A DNA stretch of 64,000 bases from contig JAACJM010000007.1 of NCBI GenBank assembly GCA_013368315.1, forward strand, positions 186,001 through 250,000. Reading direction: 5' to 3'. The position numbers and the translations under genes were made by a program. Shown here piece by piece: positions 11,784 to 23,513 of this stretch. The notes under the pieces were generated by a model. It searched no databases, was not told the DNA's origin, and was given only the letters and a program-made list of their open reading frames with translations. This stretch comes from Tetrapyrgos nigripes (lineage: Eukaryota > Basidiomycota > Agaricomycetes > Agaricales > Campanellaceae). Position 1 is the first letter of the stretch; each line of letters begins with the position of its first letter.

Positions 11784-12991
11784 AGTGAGTTAGTGATGAG
11801 TGAAAAAGGAGTGAGAGACCATACCGAGGTTGAGAATTTATATGTCCGATCAAATGAATAAAGAGAAATGAACGATAGTAGACGGATTGTAGCCAAAGAA
11901 AAGAAAAGTACCAAGACCAGTTGCTCTAAATGTCGGGAACAATGATACTCATCGTGGTCGTGGTTTGGAACAGCTCGTGTTGACAGGTGTTGACTCAAAC
12001 TCCTGGTTGGTAGCAAGGTGGCCCCATCGTGCGTCGTGATCATCACCATGGCTCCTCCTCCTATTTCCAATCTTTGTACTTCCCCCCTGTCCCTTGGTGG
12101 ATCAACCAATTCCTGCAGCGTCCACCCTCTCTGGAACTAAAAGCGCCAAAGTGTTCCCGACCGCGTAAGGTCCGTCATCTGAGTGCAAGTCCGTCAAGTG
12201 AGCATAGCAGACGCGAGATTCTGGTACTAGTAGTAGGAGTGCATCCAGCAGGTGCACAATGTGATTGGTAGCTGAAATAGTGACAATCAGCTTGAGGACA
12301 GCGATAATGAATTCTAAAAGGACACTTACCTCGATACTTAATGACACCACGTTAATCTTCTGATTTGAGACTATACAATAATACTTCTCTCATCCTAGCG
12401 TGTAAACATTCCTAAGTTTGTTGCGCATAAGAATAGCAGGATTCCGTGGGTCAGGGCGATATAAGGCACGAGCACCCCCCGGCTGCTAGATTGAGAGGTG
12501 GTAGTGATGACAGCATAATTCAAGTCAGATTGTAGCAGAGACGAGTCTGAGGAATCGATGTGGACAGCGGAGAACTGCTGTATTACTGTCTGGACTCCTG
12601 TAGACGAAGTCCGCGCTGGAACTTGAAGGAGTGCCAGTTTCTTCACGTGACTGTGTTTTAGCCAAGGGGCGTAAGTACTATTCAAAGCCGGCGCGTCCAC
12701 CGCGAAATCCCGGTATTGCCAATTGTGAACCGCAAACGGCGACGCGTTGTCTTTCCATCTATCTCCTTCATCTATCGGTACTCTAGGGCTTTCAGTGAAC
12801 GCAGTATAAAATGCGTCTTATTTCATCTTGCACACCTGTGCCATCTACTCTACAAGAAGAACCGTTGATTATATTTCAACGCGGAACAAAGAAAGTTTCT
12901 GCGGCGAGAAGAGGACTATAGTGTTCGTTGCATCCTGCTCATCCCTGTCTTTCTCTTTCCTTACCTGGTCTGTTTTTCATTCATAAAGGAG
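11784..12991. other. divergent intergenic region with an unexplained open frame
   Basis: This region separates the divergent FunK1 gene and SUMO-like gene. On the minus strand a frame stays open from about 12817 to 12395 (roughly 140 codons). It reads plausibly as protein (ESPRVPIDEGDRWKDNASPF, then a hydrophobic end GVLVPYIALTHGILLFLCA). However, the only ATG is internal, at 12700, and a stop lies just upstream of the protein-like part. I could not find a 5' exon. It could be the 3' end of a decayed gene or a chance frame. Confidence 0.3.
12805..12811 (+). promoter_or_regulatory. TATA-like box
   Basis: The sequence TATAAAA lies 181 nt upstream of the SUMO-like gene ATG, at a distance compatible with a leader of about 150 nt. 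The assignment rests on sequence and position only. Confidence 0.35.
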
Positions 12992-14538
12992 ATGATACGC
13001 GTCGTAAGACGAAAGTTTGACATTGCCGAAAACGAGAAACCAATATTCGAGACGCGTTCCTTTGGTGTCTGTAGAGATCGCAACATCGAGGTAGACGAGG
13101 ATGTATACCCGATTATGGTCTCGTATCTGGAGGAAATTGAGGTTGTGACACCTGGCCACCCTGATGTTGCCCCTCATATCGTTGACCGGGGTCAACATGC
13201 TGTAGTCCAGCAGGCTGGTCCAAGTGGATCTGCGTCGGGCTCAAGAAGGAACATTACTTATTCGGATCAGGCTACAGGTCTGTTTTCAGGACATCTTCCT
13301 AGGATTTCGGCGAGTGACCATTTTTGCAGTAGAAAACAACTCGTCTTACAAAGGCAAAGGCAAGGCTAAGAAAACAGAAGTCGAGAAGGTTGCTTCAGAT
13401 ATGGATGTCGATGACGGGACCAACGACCAGCAGGTTGCTTCTGCCACTCGTGTGTCTTGCCTCTTCGAGCATGGATGTGATGCTCATCATCTTTTTCTTC
13501 TCATATTATCTAGGTTCTACGTCCATTTCTGAAGATAATAACCAAAAGGAAGAGGTCAGAGCTCGACTTGATATGCTTAAAAATGCCCAGAGGCAGCTCG
13601 CCACCAACTTGAGGGAACCGAGTCCTGTTGAGACACACGAAGATTACGCTGATGACGAGACTCCTGACTTCCTATCTGCAGAAGAGGAGGATGTCGTCGA
13701 GGCCGTGCGCGTTCGGGTTCAGAGTGAACCTGCTTCTCTCCCAGCTTCCCTAGCAGACGAGGAGTTTAAAATGGAAATGTTACTGGGTGATGCTGAAGAA
13801 GCGCCGGTATCCCCTTCAAAGTCGCATGATGGCAAGGTCAAAGTGGAGAATGTGAAGGTCAAGGTCGAGCGTTCTGGTATGTTTTAACCGCCATCTATCT
13901 TCAAGCCGTTCTAACGCCCGGGCCTTTATTTACTGCAGAAGAACCACCGAATCATAACGAACCTGAAGAAGAGGATGGGAACGCTGCCGCAGGTCCATCA
14001 AACACCCAAATTCCTGTTTTTGATCATGGTCCGTGTCCAATTTACCTTACACTCTCCCATCATCTTCATCATCTTGACAATATGCTATCCTTCGTTCCGG
14101 CCATTTGCAGAAAACGAACCCAACGATGGATTTAACGAACAGGGGTACACCGGAGATGGAAGGTTCAAAGTAGTCATCGGAGGACCCGCTGGGGAGACCC
14201 AAACATTTATGCTCAGGCAAAAGCATGCAGTGCGTAAGGTACTTCATAAGGCTTGTAACCATTTTGGTGTCGACGTCAATAGGTGAGTAACTCTTTCTTT
14301 CTTTTCCGAGCTTACAATTTCTGACGAGCCATTTATCGACCTCTCTCTTGTCAACTGTAGCTCGCATCTAGAGCTCCTTCTCGAATTTGAAGACAATGGA
14401 GAAACTGTGCGGCAGTACATCAGGTGCGATGATGACGAGACTATTGGTCAAGCTGGCATAGCAGCTTTTGCCAAATTACGGTTGATGATTGAGGGTGATG
14501 AGCATAACGAGAACGAGAACGAACTTGATGTCTTTTGA
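12992..14538 (+). CDS. Rad60/Esc2/NIP45-type protein with SUMO-like domain
   Basis: Six exons, 12992-13277, 13330-13449, 13514-13876, 13939-14028, 14111-14282 and 14361-14538, join in frame to give 402 aa. The C-terminal roughly 95 residues form a ubiquitin-like fold of the Rad60 SLD type. It starts FKVVIGGPAGETQTFMLRQK and ends LLLEFEDNGETVRQYIR followed by an acidic DDDETIGQ piece. The middle is acidic and Lys/Glu-rich, as in Rad60-family linkers. Rad60/Esc2 proteins work with the SUMO pathway in genome stability (family knowledge). A single C-terminal SUMO-like domain is visible. A second, N-terminal one was not recognised. The donor of exon 2 was chosen at CGTGTGT because it alone restores the frame of exon 3. 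Confidence 0.78.
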
Positions 14539-15671
14539 GATGCATCATGTTGGTGAGTGTCTTCACACCGTGTATCTGGACTATGCTTGTGTATTGATCA
14601 CAACTACAGTAATTTCTAGGCTGTCTACTATTTCATTCTTCTTGGCGTCTTGTAGGAAAGCACTCCTTCCGGGCGACAAATTTGCATTGCCGTTGCTGAA
14701 GATATTCTATTTGTGCTTGCAGCGGAAGTGTACTTGGTGCATGTCCTGTAATACTTGCTCCAGGCGAGGACGACATCAGGTCTTTCTTTCTTGGAGCTTG
14801 GACAGTCTTGTTTGTCATACTGAAGACGTTCCGTTGGTGATGTATGTAGACACAGCAAACATTCTACGTAGCGTACCGTGTCGTGGTTGCATGCTACCAT
14901 TTTGGCATTGGAAACTGCCACATATAGTTCACGGACTCCTGCACAACCTGGAATCGCCTGAGCACGCCAAAAGAAACGTATGGGCAAATTGGACCACTTA
15001 CCTCAAAACTCACTACCTAAAGGTAGTCTTTTCGCAGATGAAGGAGAGTGTTTGCTGAAAGACGTAGGCTGACCATAGGTTCTCTAGTAACGCGCAGATG
15101 TGGATAACCTTGAAGATCAGCTACGACCTTCATGGTCATCTACATAGTGTATATGGACATCTTTTTGAAAGTACTTGGGAAACGGTTTCGGTAGGAGAGC
15201 ATTGATACTCGCCTTCCAGACCAACTCTTGCACCGTCTTATCATGCCCTTGGGGAAGCAAATCTTCCTGTAAGTGAGTATATTCCGTGTAAAATGGGACA
15301 ACCCCAGCCAGTAAACAGTGCCAATAACAGCACTCCAAGTCGACTCCAAGCTCCAAGAGTCCACTACAAAGGTCCAGTCTTAATTCATGTGACTAAAAAA
15401 TTAGTTTTTGGTGCAGGACATCCGTTGATGTCGCAAAAGGTCGGTTCACGCATTCTACAGTAGCTTGGTAAGGAGACCATGTAAGGCGAGATGAAAAGTC
15501 GGTCAAGGGTGGTATTGGATCCTCCTCTCAAAAGCCAACCAATTATCTACATACATATCTGTGCGTTTTAGGATGGCCTGTGGAAAATGGATGGTCAAAT
15601 CCCATTTGCCGGGAAGATAGGAATGAGTGTCGCACCTTCGCAGCAATTGCTAGCTCAAGCATGGGGGGTAG
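14539..15671. other. region without a recognisable gene
   Basis: Open frames of up to 190 codons on the plus strand and 119 on the minus strand overlap each other here, but none shows a known domain or a consistent exon structure. A minus-strand frame at 15117-15356 contains the protein-like piece LLAGVVPFYTEYTHLQEDLL and may be a relic. I do not assign a gene. Confidence 0.35.
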
Positions 15672-15860
15672 TCACCATTTGCGTTTCATCGAATCCCGCA
15701 GACACTGGGCAAACTTTGCAAACTGCTGCTTGCATATGTCCTGGCGGACGTCTGTGTAGGTAGCCAGTATGCATTGGCCATATTCCTTTGCCTGGGAAGC
15801 GCAAGTGGTGGTAGAATGAACAGCAAGACGCTGCAAAGGTCTCGCGGATTGTGACTGCAT
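15672..15860 (-). CDS. twin CX9C protein, NDUFAF8-like complex I assembly factor
   Basis: This single exon of 62 aa contains CASQAKEYGQC and CKQQFAKFAQC, two C-X9-C motifs 11 residues apart. That spacing is the CHCH layout of small mitochondrial intermembrane-space proteins imported by the Mia40 route. Order, size and the AKEYGQC / FAKFAQCLR pattern resemble NDUFAF8 (C17orf89), an assembly factor of respiratory complex I. The assignment rests on motif resemblance, not on a search. The start at 15860 gives a short Ser/Arg-rich N-terminus. An upstream exon on the same strand (from about 15966) could extend it, but the splice phase I tried does not fit. Confidence 0.65.
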   Translation of the reverse strand: MQSQSARPLQRLAVHSTTTCASQAKEYGQCILATYTDVRQDICKQQFAKFAQCLRDSMKRKW

Positions 15861-16409
15861 TCAAGTTCGAGCAAGGAAAAAATACGCGACCGCTTCTCTT
15901 CTTACCGCGACCCTGCACGACCTCAACTGCTACTGCTCCTCGCATAGCTCTTGCTACCAAAGCCACTCAAAATCACTATGCCGAGCTCTTCTACATAGTT
16001 GTGCCAAATGACCTTAGTTTTCCGGGAAAATACGGGAAACAAAGATTACCATTGACATATCCAGAAGCTGTACGCACACCATCAAGACTGAGCGCTGAGG
16101 ATCAAGGGGTCTGCATCATTGTGCATCACATGGCGTTGAATAAGAAGATTTGAAGCATGCGAAGTCCAGGAGGTGCAATTTTTCCCTTTCACTTTTCACC
16201 TGGACACGACCTTGTTTAATCTGTCATCTTTGTTCTTTTTCTTGCTCTGGATAGAGTGCGAGCCTGAACCTAAAACAGTGACCGGAGAATGGCACAAGGT
16301 GATTCGCACTGCAGCTACTTTTTGAAGTTTTAATTGACATCGATTGGGAGTAGATATCTCCAGAACGCTTTTGGGTTCCGTTGACAGCATCCTTCCACCT
16401 CTTCAGGCG
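15861..16409. other. divergent intergenic region
   Basis: Spacer between the twin-CX9C gene and the F-box gene. The part just before 16410 (16366-16409) still reads as SVDSILPPLQA in frame with the F-box protein and matches the F-box pseudogene further on, so a short upstream exon of the F-box gene may lie here. Otherwise nothing is seen. Confidence 0.4.
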
Positions 16410-18302
16410 ATGCGTTTCAGGGAACCGTATCCTTCCAGTATGGTGATTTCGCAAATGCAGCAGCAGTTGAAGGACGGAGAAAATCTTTTTAACGATTGCG
16501 ATTCTGAAATTCAGCGCCTGCGCAGTGCTATTTCTTCCTTAGAAGAAGGGAAGAATCATATCAGTAGCCGTATGGAGGACTACCGGTCATACATGTCCCT
16601 TGTCGGAAAGATGCCTTTCGAATTATGGGCTCAGGTCTTTGTCCTGTCTCTCCCGGATTGTCATGGTCTCATCATTGACGACGACAAGATGTGGGCGGCG
16701 GCACTCGATTTGTCGCACGTATGCTCCTTCTGGAGAGCAATCGCGATTTCGACGCCCAAGCTATGGTCGGACCTGGTCATACAGTTCGGACAAAGAAGCT
16801 CGGATGCTGGAGTACCAGATGTCGTGGCCCTCTACCTTCAACGTTCCGAGGCATCGCCAATATGCTTCAGGCTCATCATTTCGGAACAGTTTGGAACAGA
16901 TCTTGACCCTGGCGGTTGGGGCCTCTTGACGAGGTTGCTGGAAGCCTCCAGTCGGTGGTTACACGCGCATGTAGCAATCCCTAGTATTGCGGATCATGAC
17001 AGAGTCAATAGCATCGTGCAGACATTGCAGCCTCACTTCGACATCCTCCAAACTCTCACATTCCGCACCGGACCTGACGGTCCTCCTAAAGCGCCCCTTT
17101 TATTCAGCGCCATGGCGGCGGCTCCTGGATTATGGAAATTGGATCTGGAAGAGTTCTATGAAGACTATCGCCAGCCCTTCTCCCAACTGCGCGAAATCAT
17201 TGTCCTACAACTAGACGGGGACCTAGTCCTAGATTGTCTCTCCTTGTGTCCCGAGTTGGAGCAGGCCGACATCACCATTTTGGACCTGGAGGATGATGAA
17301 ATTGACAGTGCGAGAAGGCTATGTCTTCCCCAATTGTTTTCCTTCATCTGTCATATAGAAGATAATCCAGAAGATGATCCAGAGAACGATCCAAGTAATG
17401 GGCAGCGTCTGTTCCGTGCTTTGACACTGCCAGCTCTTTCCCGCTTAGAGTTTTCTCTGGACTCTGAACAACGTGACGAAGAAGCTAGAGCACTCAGTAA
17501 CAGTCTGAATGATCTGTTCACCCGGTCCAACTTTCCGCTCGTTTCTCTGAACTTTGGCGTCGCACTCTCGGACCAGGAACTTATCCATCTTCTCTCCCTT
17601 ATACCGACGCTCATGTTCCTGGAGCTCAGGTCTCTGGACACCAGAGGATTCACCGCTTCCTTCTTCCAGAGACTCATCATTCCCCAGGCCTCCGAGATCC
17701 AAGGGAGCCCTGTTATCATGCCTCAGCTGGAATTCTTGGTCTTCCACGTCGATCAAGATTGCAGTCAAAATACTTCATTATACGCACCCTCAGGTTTACC
17801 CGACCCGCAGCTCATCCTCACGATGATTCAGTCACGAAGGCGACCAGGACTTCGTGACTTCGAAATTCGAACATTAGAAGAGTTCTCGCTCAACGTTCAC
17901 TACGTTTTCGAATCTCTGCCAGTGCCCGAGGAAAGAATCATTTCTACATCCCACCTCCGAACCTGGGCTGATTCGTTCAGTCTCAATGTAGTACCTGCTC
18001 TGAGGGTCATGGCCGAGGATGGCCTGCACCTCAAGTTGGAATTGAAGCCGGAGACAGATACAATGGGAAGGAGGTTAGGTTTACCGGAAGAGGTAACACA
18101 GTCGGAACAAGGATTTGGATTGGGTGGGCATGGATTTGGCATGTTATCATGGCAGGGATGGCAACCGGGACAGCGATCTGGGTCGGTTCTTGGACAGGGA
18201 TTCGGGCAGGCTGGACCGCAACCAACACAACAGACATATTATTATTATCCAAACTATGCAACCTACGGAAACCTCCTCAATTCCGCAGGAGGGAGTACCT
18301 GA
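16410..18302 (+). CDS. F-box/leucine-rich-repeat-type protein
   Basis: An uninterrupted frame of about 630 aa from the ATG at 16410. It has the layout of the large Agaricomycete F-box family. First comes a coiled coil (about residues 13-60, MQQQLKDGENLFNDCDSEIQ onward). An F-box-like segment follows, MPFELWAQVFVLSLP and LSHVCSFWRAIAISTPKLW. After that comes a long region of LRR-like helices and strands (for example LPALSRLEFSLDS and LIHLLSLIPTLMFLELR). The last 70 residues are Gly/Gln/Tyr-rich. F-box proteins recruit substrates to SCF ubiquitin ligases; the substrate here is unknown. A decayed paralogue lies at 22410-23378. The reading frame continues 22 codons upstream without an ATG. Confidence 0.8.
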   Translation: MRFREPYPSSMVISQMQQQLKDGENLFNDCDSEIQRLRSAISSLEEGKNHISSRMEDYRSYMSLVGKMPFELWAQVFVLSLPDCHGLIIDDDKMWAAALDLSHVCSFWRAIAISTPKLWSDLVIQFGQRSSDAGVPDVVALYLQRSEASPICFRLIISEQFGTDLDPGGWGLLTRLLEASSRWLHAHVAIPSIADHDRVNSIVQTLQPHFDILQTLTFRTGPDGPPKAPLLFSAMAAAPGLWKLDLEEFYEDYRQPFSQLREIIVLQLDGDLVLDCLSLCPELEQADITILDLEDDEIDSARRLCLPQLFSFICHIEDNPEDDPENDPSNGQRLFRALTLPALSRLEFSLDSEQRDEEARALSNSLNDLFTRSNFPLVSLNFGVALSDQELIHLLSLIPTLMFLELRSLDTRGFTASFFQRLIIPQASEIQGSPVIMPQLEFLVFHVDQDCSQNTSLYAPSGLPDPQLILTMIQSRRRPGLRDFEIRTLEEFSLNVHYVFESLPVPEERIISTSHLRTWADSFSLNVVPALRVMAEDGLHLKLELKPETDTMGRRLGLPEEVTQSEQGFGLGGHGFGMLSWQGWQPGQRSGSVLGQGFGQAGPQPTQQTYYYYPNYATYGNLLNSAGGST

Positions 18303-18705
18303 CAGGCATTAGGGGCGGCATGTATTATTTGGGTGAGTGGGATCTTTCCTGCCTGCAGGAACGTTCTGAACATTTACCTTTTCAAAAGGAAAAGAACTGT
18401 ACCTGTAGCTTATGCATGCAGCACCAGCTGACGTTTTCGCATTATTGGGACACCCTGTATTTGTAGACGAAGATGTGCATATAGCATTATAAATTATGTT
18501 ACGACCTCTTTGTGCTCCAGTAGAAGATCTACGTCCGGGTTATGCAGAATTATCTTCTGCTTTACTTTTTTGACTGACTCAAGGCTGGGGACACTATCCA
18601 TCGAGAAAAATGTTGACATCTTGTGAGCCGGCGGCTCAACGCAGAAGCTCCTCGCAAATCCTAATCTTATGCCTAAATGTATCTACATCTCAATCCATCG
18701 TCCAC
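18303..18705. other. convergent spacer
   Basis: Sequence between the stop codons of the F-box gene and the KRE6-like gene. It probably holds the two 3' untranslated regions. Nothing else is recognised. Confidence 0.5.
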
Positions 18706-21514
18706 TCAGCAATCATCTATCAGACTGTTCTTGGGTAGTGGTTGGTTAAAACCTCCGCGGTTGGAGGAACCAGTCCAGGTCGTTAGATTAGGATTCGTGT
18801 ATGCTTCAAGGTACCTAGAAACACATCACCATTTGAAACAAAGATGAAAATATAAACGACGTACTCCTCAATGTAAGCTTTCGTGGGGAAATCTTTTGGA
18901 TCACATCCGATGTTAATGTTATGTGGATCCTGATACACTCGTATCCAATCGACGGACATTATAGTGGGGAATTGCATGTGCTGCAAGTCTACCGTCCCAA
19001 AGTTCTCAGACATGCCCAGGTTAACGAGGAGGTACTGGTGATGACAAGTGTCTTAACAAAATGTGGGGAACGATGACTGGGAAGTATGGACTTACCATAG
19101 GTTCTTGAGGCACTGGTCTCGCGGAAATTTCAACTCTGGAATCTGCATCCATACCACCAGCTTTGATTGTCCAAGCTACTTTGTTGTCATTTATCCAGGA
19201 GATGTACTGCGAGGAAAAAGTGAGCACGAAAAAAGTGGACACATGACCAGAACCAAATTCTTACCGCATCGTTGTAACCCGCCACGTACTCGAAGCCATA
19301 TGTAGCGAAGTAACCGCCAGTGAGCTGATAGCAGTCCTGGGCTTGAAGAAGAAAATAGTCAGTAAACTGCTATGTTGGAAATCATGGGTTTGTGACTGAC
19401 CGGTCTGTGAGATACTGAGGGTGGATGAGACGTTTAGTAAAAAATGGACAAACAAGAGAGGCAGACTTACCCAGATGTGGCTTGCTGATAAACTCCTCCT
19501 GTAACACGACCAGTTAAGATACAATGACAGCAACCAGCAAGGAAGTCATACCCTTGTATTCGTTTAAGACGGTGACAGTCGGGTCGTATATGATCAGAGT
19601 GTCCGAGGTATTGAACCACTCATAGGAAGGATTGAAAGGCTTGATTGTCCAATCATTCCCAAATCAATAAGGAGGTCACCAGCTATCGAGGTTCAAAAAA
19701 CTTACACCCCATTGCGCAGACTGAGACACATATCCTATGCCGTTGTTGACCTGATACTGCCATTTAGACTTGGACCTAGACATTGGCTAAACGACTTATT
19801 CACCTGGGCTTCAAAGACGTCAATTTCTGGTGCCGAACGACCAACATAGGTGCCATCCGCATGAATAGGTCCTGGATGTGACTCTCCTGTACATGTGCAT
19901 CGCGACAGACGTTGGCCAGGTAAGTAGGAAAGTGTGCCGCCACCCGGACCTGAAGTCCGAGCTGTCGCTGGTAGCCCGTTCAAAGTCTGGTTCTTCAGGG
20001 TGCCAACATCGCAGGCATCGTACGTGTAGGGCCACTGCGCATGGAATGTAGTAAGAATCTATGCTTCGCGGTATTGGGTATACATGAGACTCACCATCCC
20101 ATCCAGACTAGCACCATATCCAGCTCTTCCCAAGTTACCCATCGCCCAAATAGCTTTTGGTGGCAGATGAGGACCAGTCTATCAATGAGGTGTATATGGG
20201 GAGTACCAACCTGGCCAAAGACTTTCAAAGAATTAGTCCACGTCGGTGCAGAAGGGCATGAGACAGCACTCACCCCATAACATTGCTGGCGCCGGGCAGT
20301 GTCACGGATGCCAGGATCATTCCGGACGTGAAACAGAATTTGTTCCAGGTCGTCATCATCCCACCACGGTAGGAGAGATTGTGATTGCTAGCGGGATCTT
20401 CCTTTGACAGCGAGATTTGCAATGCACCATTGCGTGTGGTGATAGCTGATGGGTCGTACCATTCCATGTTATTCGTTTGCTATGAGTAAAACATCAGGAA
20501 CCCTTGCTGTGTAGAGGAATAGATATGTGGGTTTCATACCCAATAGTGAAGGGAGACTGAGTAATAATAATGGTCAATTTTACTGAAGATACGCAAACAA
20601 TATATGATTCACCAGCTTCCCAATATGGATCGTCGCTACTCGAGGATCAGTCCCAATTGTAGACAAAGTTTATTGTTAACTCACCCTGGATAGAACGTCC
20701 GACCGTCAGTGTTGAACTCATCACTAAAAACCAATTTCATTTTTGTAGAGCCATCTGTATACGAGGTGATCGTGTAAACGTCCTGCGGCGTGTCCTGGAA
20801 AGATCATAATTAACGCTTGAAACAACAGGGTAAACATGACGCACCGAATCTATCAGCCCAAAATTTCCTATGTATGGCACTTGTCCTGTTGCATTAGTAC
20901 CACCGAGATTATAGCCCCCATTCTTCGACATAATCTTGGTTGTGAAATGGATTGCCATAGGATATCCAGCGCTGCAATATAGATCCATCAACTCTCTGAC
21001 GTGTGTTGGAGACAGGAGATGAAGAAAGTCTTACAATAGCCCCAGTAACGAGGTACCTAGAACCAACAGGCATCCAAGATTTGAGAACCCTCTCGCCGAA
21101 AATATAGTGTCTCCATTGTCGTTCTTCCTGTCTCTTCGGGGATCGGGGTTATGCAGAAAGTCATCCGGTTCGGAACTATTGGGAGAAAGACCCCATTGTG
21201 CCGGATCAGCCGCTAAGGAAAACTATGGTATTTCTGCGCTTGAGTCAAAGTATTCTTGAGTTCAAATTGAGGTTCACCTTTTCAGAAATCGTTTTCGTAG
21301 AAACCAAGGTAGAACTGGAGGTGTAGCCTCGTTTGTCAAGAGAAGAGCCGTAGGGTGACGACTGAAAACAAGACATGTTACCCTGGTGCAGAAGGGCCAT
21401 GATGATAGAAAGACTCACATAGATGCCATGGCTGGAAATACCGCTGTTATTGGCAGATCTGTTGGGGCTGTATGGCATGCGTTGAGGTTTATGATGTGGG
21501 TAAGCACCAGACAT
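18706..21514 (-). CDS. KRE6: KRE6/SKN1-type GH16 beta-glucan synthesis protein
   Basis: This is a gene of roughly a dozen short exons on the minus strand. It begins MSGAYPHHKPQR at 21514 (first exon 21514-21419) and ends with NSLIDDC at 18706. After a short cytoplasmic tail comes one hydrophobic segment (LGCLLVLGTSLLGL), giving a type II membrane protein. The large lumenal GH16 domain follows, with KLVFSDEFN, LWPAIWAMGNLGRAGYG, the active-site motif EIDVFEAQV (both catalytic Glu present) and YEWFNTSDTLIIYDP. The C-terminal family signature includes MSVDWIRVYQDP and GCDPKDFPTKAYI. KRE6/SKN1 proteins are needed for beta-1,6-glucan of the cell wall (family knowledge). The gene looks intact. Exon borders were checked only for the first exon, so the exact number of introns is approximate. 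Confidence 0.88.
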
Positions 21515-22409
21515 TGCAAAGGAAAGAGTGTGGACGTCTTTACAGACAACGGAAGTGTTTCGCAATCGGGTGGTAAAGTTGTGGGGAGAAATTTGGAACG
21601 AGTGGAAGCCTTGCTGATGTTGATGCCTATGAACAGAAAACAAAAGAGTTCATGAGACAGTGAGGAGATATGTCAAGGGCTAGACACAAAAATACCTTTC
21701 TCCACCACTTGATAATGGCATAATTGTGCCTGCGATCCATCGATCTATATCTTATACAACCCTATCCAAAATAGGGTTCATAGTGACCTCCTTTAAAGTT
21801 CCTTCCTATAGCCACTGCTACGATGGACTTTTTCTTGTCGAGAAGGACGTCTGCAAACATAATTTCCGACGGTATGCCGCAATGACCACAAGGTTGGAGC
21901 GCCCTACACTTGATGCACCAGCAGAGACCGGCAATGGACGATCGAATTGCAAACTGATACGCAATATCAGGAGAAATTACCTCCTCTTTACTGCGTCTAG
22001 TCTGGAGAGCAGTCCTTATAGGAGAAGCAGAGTAAATCTCTGCATAAACGTGTCGTCGAAATTTTGAAATCCTTCAGTTTTCGTGATGCAGATTGAAATA
22101 CTAATGTGAAGGATTATGAGGACATGCCAATCAGAGCCAGGACGCAAGGAGACTTACGGCTGGCTGTTCCTTTGTGAAGGCCTCCTCACAGTTGACATTG
22201 ACGAAGGGTAATGCACAGCCACAATCCATCTTCCGCGCGCACTGGCTCTCTTTTCACCTACATAAGCTTCCCAAAGGCATAAGTTATCTCGCTGCCCGAC
22301 CAAAATACACGAAGAATTGGAGGTTTAGCATGTCCACTTGCTGGTATGCCAGAGTGTGTTTCACGCTTCTACAGAAATCTCTGACTGCAAGCTGATCTTG
22401 AACTTAGAG
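21515..22409. other. intergenic region upstream of the KRE6-like gene
   Basis: Promoter side of the KRE6-like gene and 5' flank of the F-box pseudogene. No coding frame with recognisable content was found. Confidence 0.45.
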
Positions 22410-23378
22410 ATGCCTCCACTACCGCACGAAGATAATATTCTCCCGCCTCTCGATGTCTCACGCTTTCGAGAAGGGTATGTTCAGACACTGTGCTCTCACA
22501 GGTACAACACCAACTCAAAGACGCCGAGCATCTTGTCAATGAGTTGGATGCAGAGATACGTCTCCTCCGTACACCCTCTTCTCAGCTAGAAGAACAAAGA
22601 AACTGTTTGCGCGGTCGTATTGAGGAATACCGTCCCTACATCTCTCCAATTCGAAAACTCCCTTTCGAGCTTTTGACAGAAGTCTTTTCCCTTTCTCTTC
22701 CCGACTCCTGGAGCTTTGTCGTCACTGATGACAACGTGCAGACTCCGACACTTTATCTACCATGTATGCTCGGTTTGGCCCTATATATCCTAAACTCTTT
22801 TCGTTGCGTTCGAGAAGTGTTATGGCAATTAGCATCAAGTGTTTGCCTGTCTGACCTTACCAGCTCTTCGTGACCTGGAGGTTGAAACGTATTTTTATGA
22901 TGACGGCGTTGAGGATAGGGCATTGGGTGGTAGCCTGCAGAACCTCATTCGGTGGTCAGACTGTTACCTCGTTACCTTGACCCTTCGTGTTCCTTGACTG
23001 TCTGACCAGGACCTTATCCAAATTCTCTCACTGACCTGACTCATCTCGCACTCACTTTCGATATTTCGGTTCAGAAATATTCACTGGTTCGCTGTTCCAA
23101 AAGCTGACATTCCCCCAAATCACCAACACAGCATACTTGTTTCTCAACTGAAATCCTTGTCCATCAGTATCGACGACCATTGTTTCAATTCCGAGCTACC
23201 GTACATCTCGGCTTCACCCCAATTTTCACTATTACCCATTCCCCCGATATTTTTTAATGCCTTTGATGAAGACGTCTAGTTCCCACTGTTTGTTGACATT
23301 ACTGAGCCTGGTTTGAGGGCGTCAGCTGAGGATGGTTTGCCGTTAACTCTGAGCTTGCGTTCTCAGCCTTCGGAATAG
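22410..23378 (+). pseudogene. decayed paralogue of the F-box gene
   Basis: Pieces in different frames follow the order of the F-box protein at 16410. They are ILPPL..SRFREGY, then VQHQLKDAEHLVNELDAEIR with the F-box-like KLPFELLTEVFSLSLPDSW. A jump over most of the LRR region follows, then LPALRDLEVETYFYDDG, SDQDLIQILSLT and finally ASAEDGLPLTLSLRSQPS. Frameshifts, an in-frame TGA after TLTLRVP and a deletion of several hundred bases make a functional product unlikely. The intact and the decayed copies flank the KRE6-like gene. Confidence 0.75.
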
Positions 23379-23513
23379 TCGTTCTTGTGAGTGTTGTTCC
23401 TTCCACCACCAGTACTGTGTCTGACTGTATTTTCTGTTCAAGAAAGGGATCTGGGCAGATTTCGCTGCCCTGTCATATTTTTGTGTTTGGAGCAAGTTTG
23501 GAGGAATCCGTAT

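Noticed and set aside
10250..12109. 619-codon frame as a single-exon gene
   Set aside because: Its first 200 codons read through an intron and the promoter, and its last 45 through another intron. The spliced FunK1 model explains the conserved motifs.
14489..15058. 190-codon plus-strand frame behind the SUMO-like gene
   Set aside because: It overlaps the end of the real gene in another frame, has no recognisable motif and competes with a minus frame of similar length.
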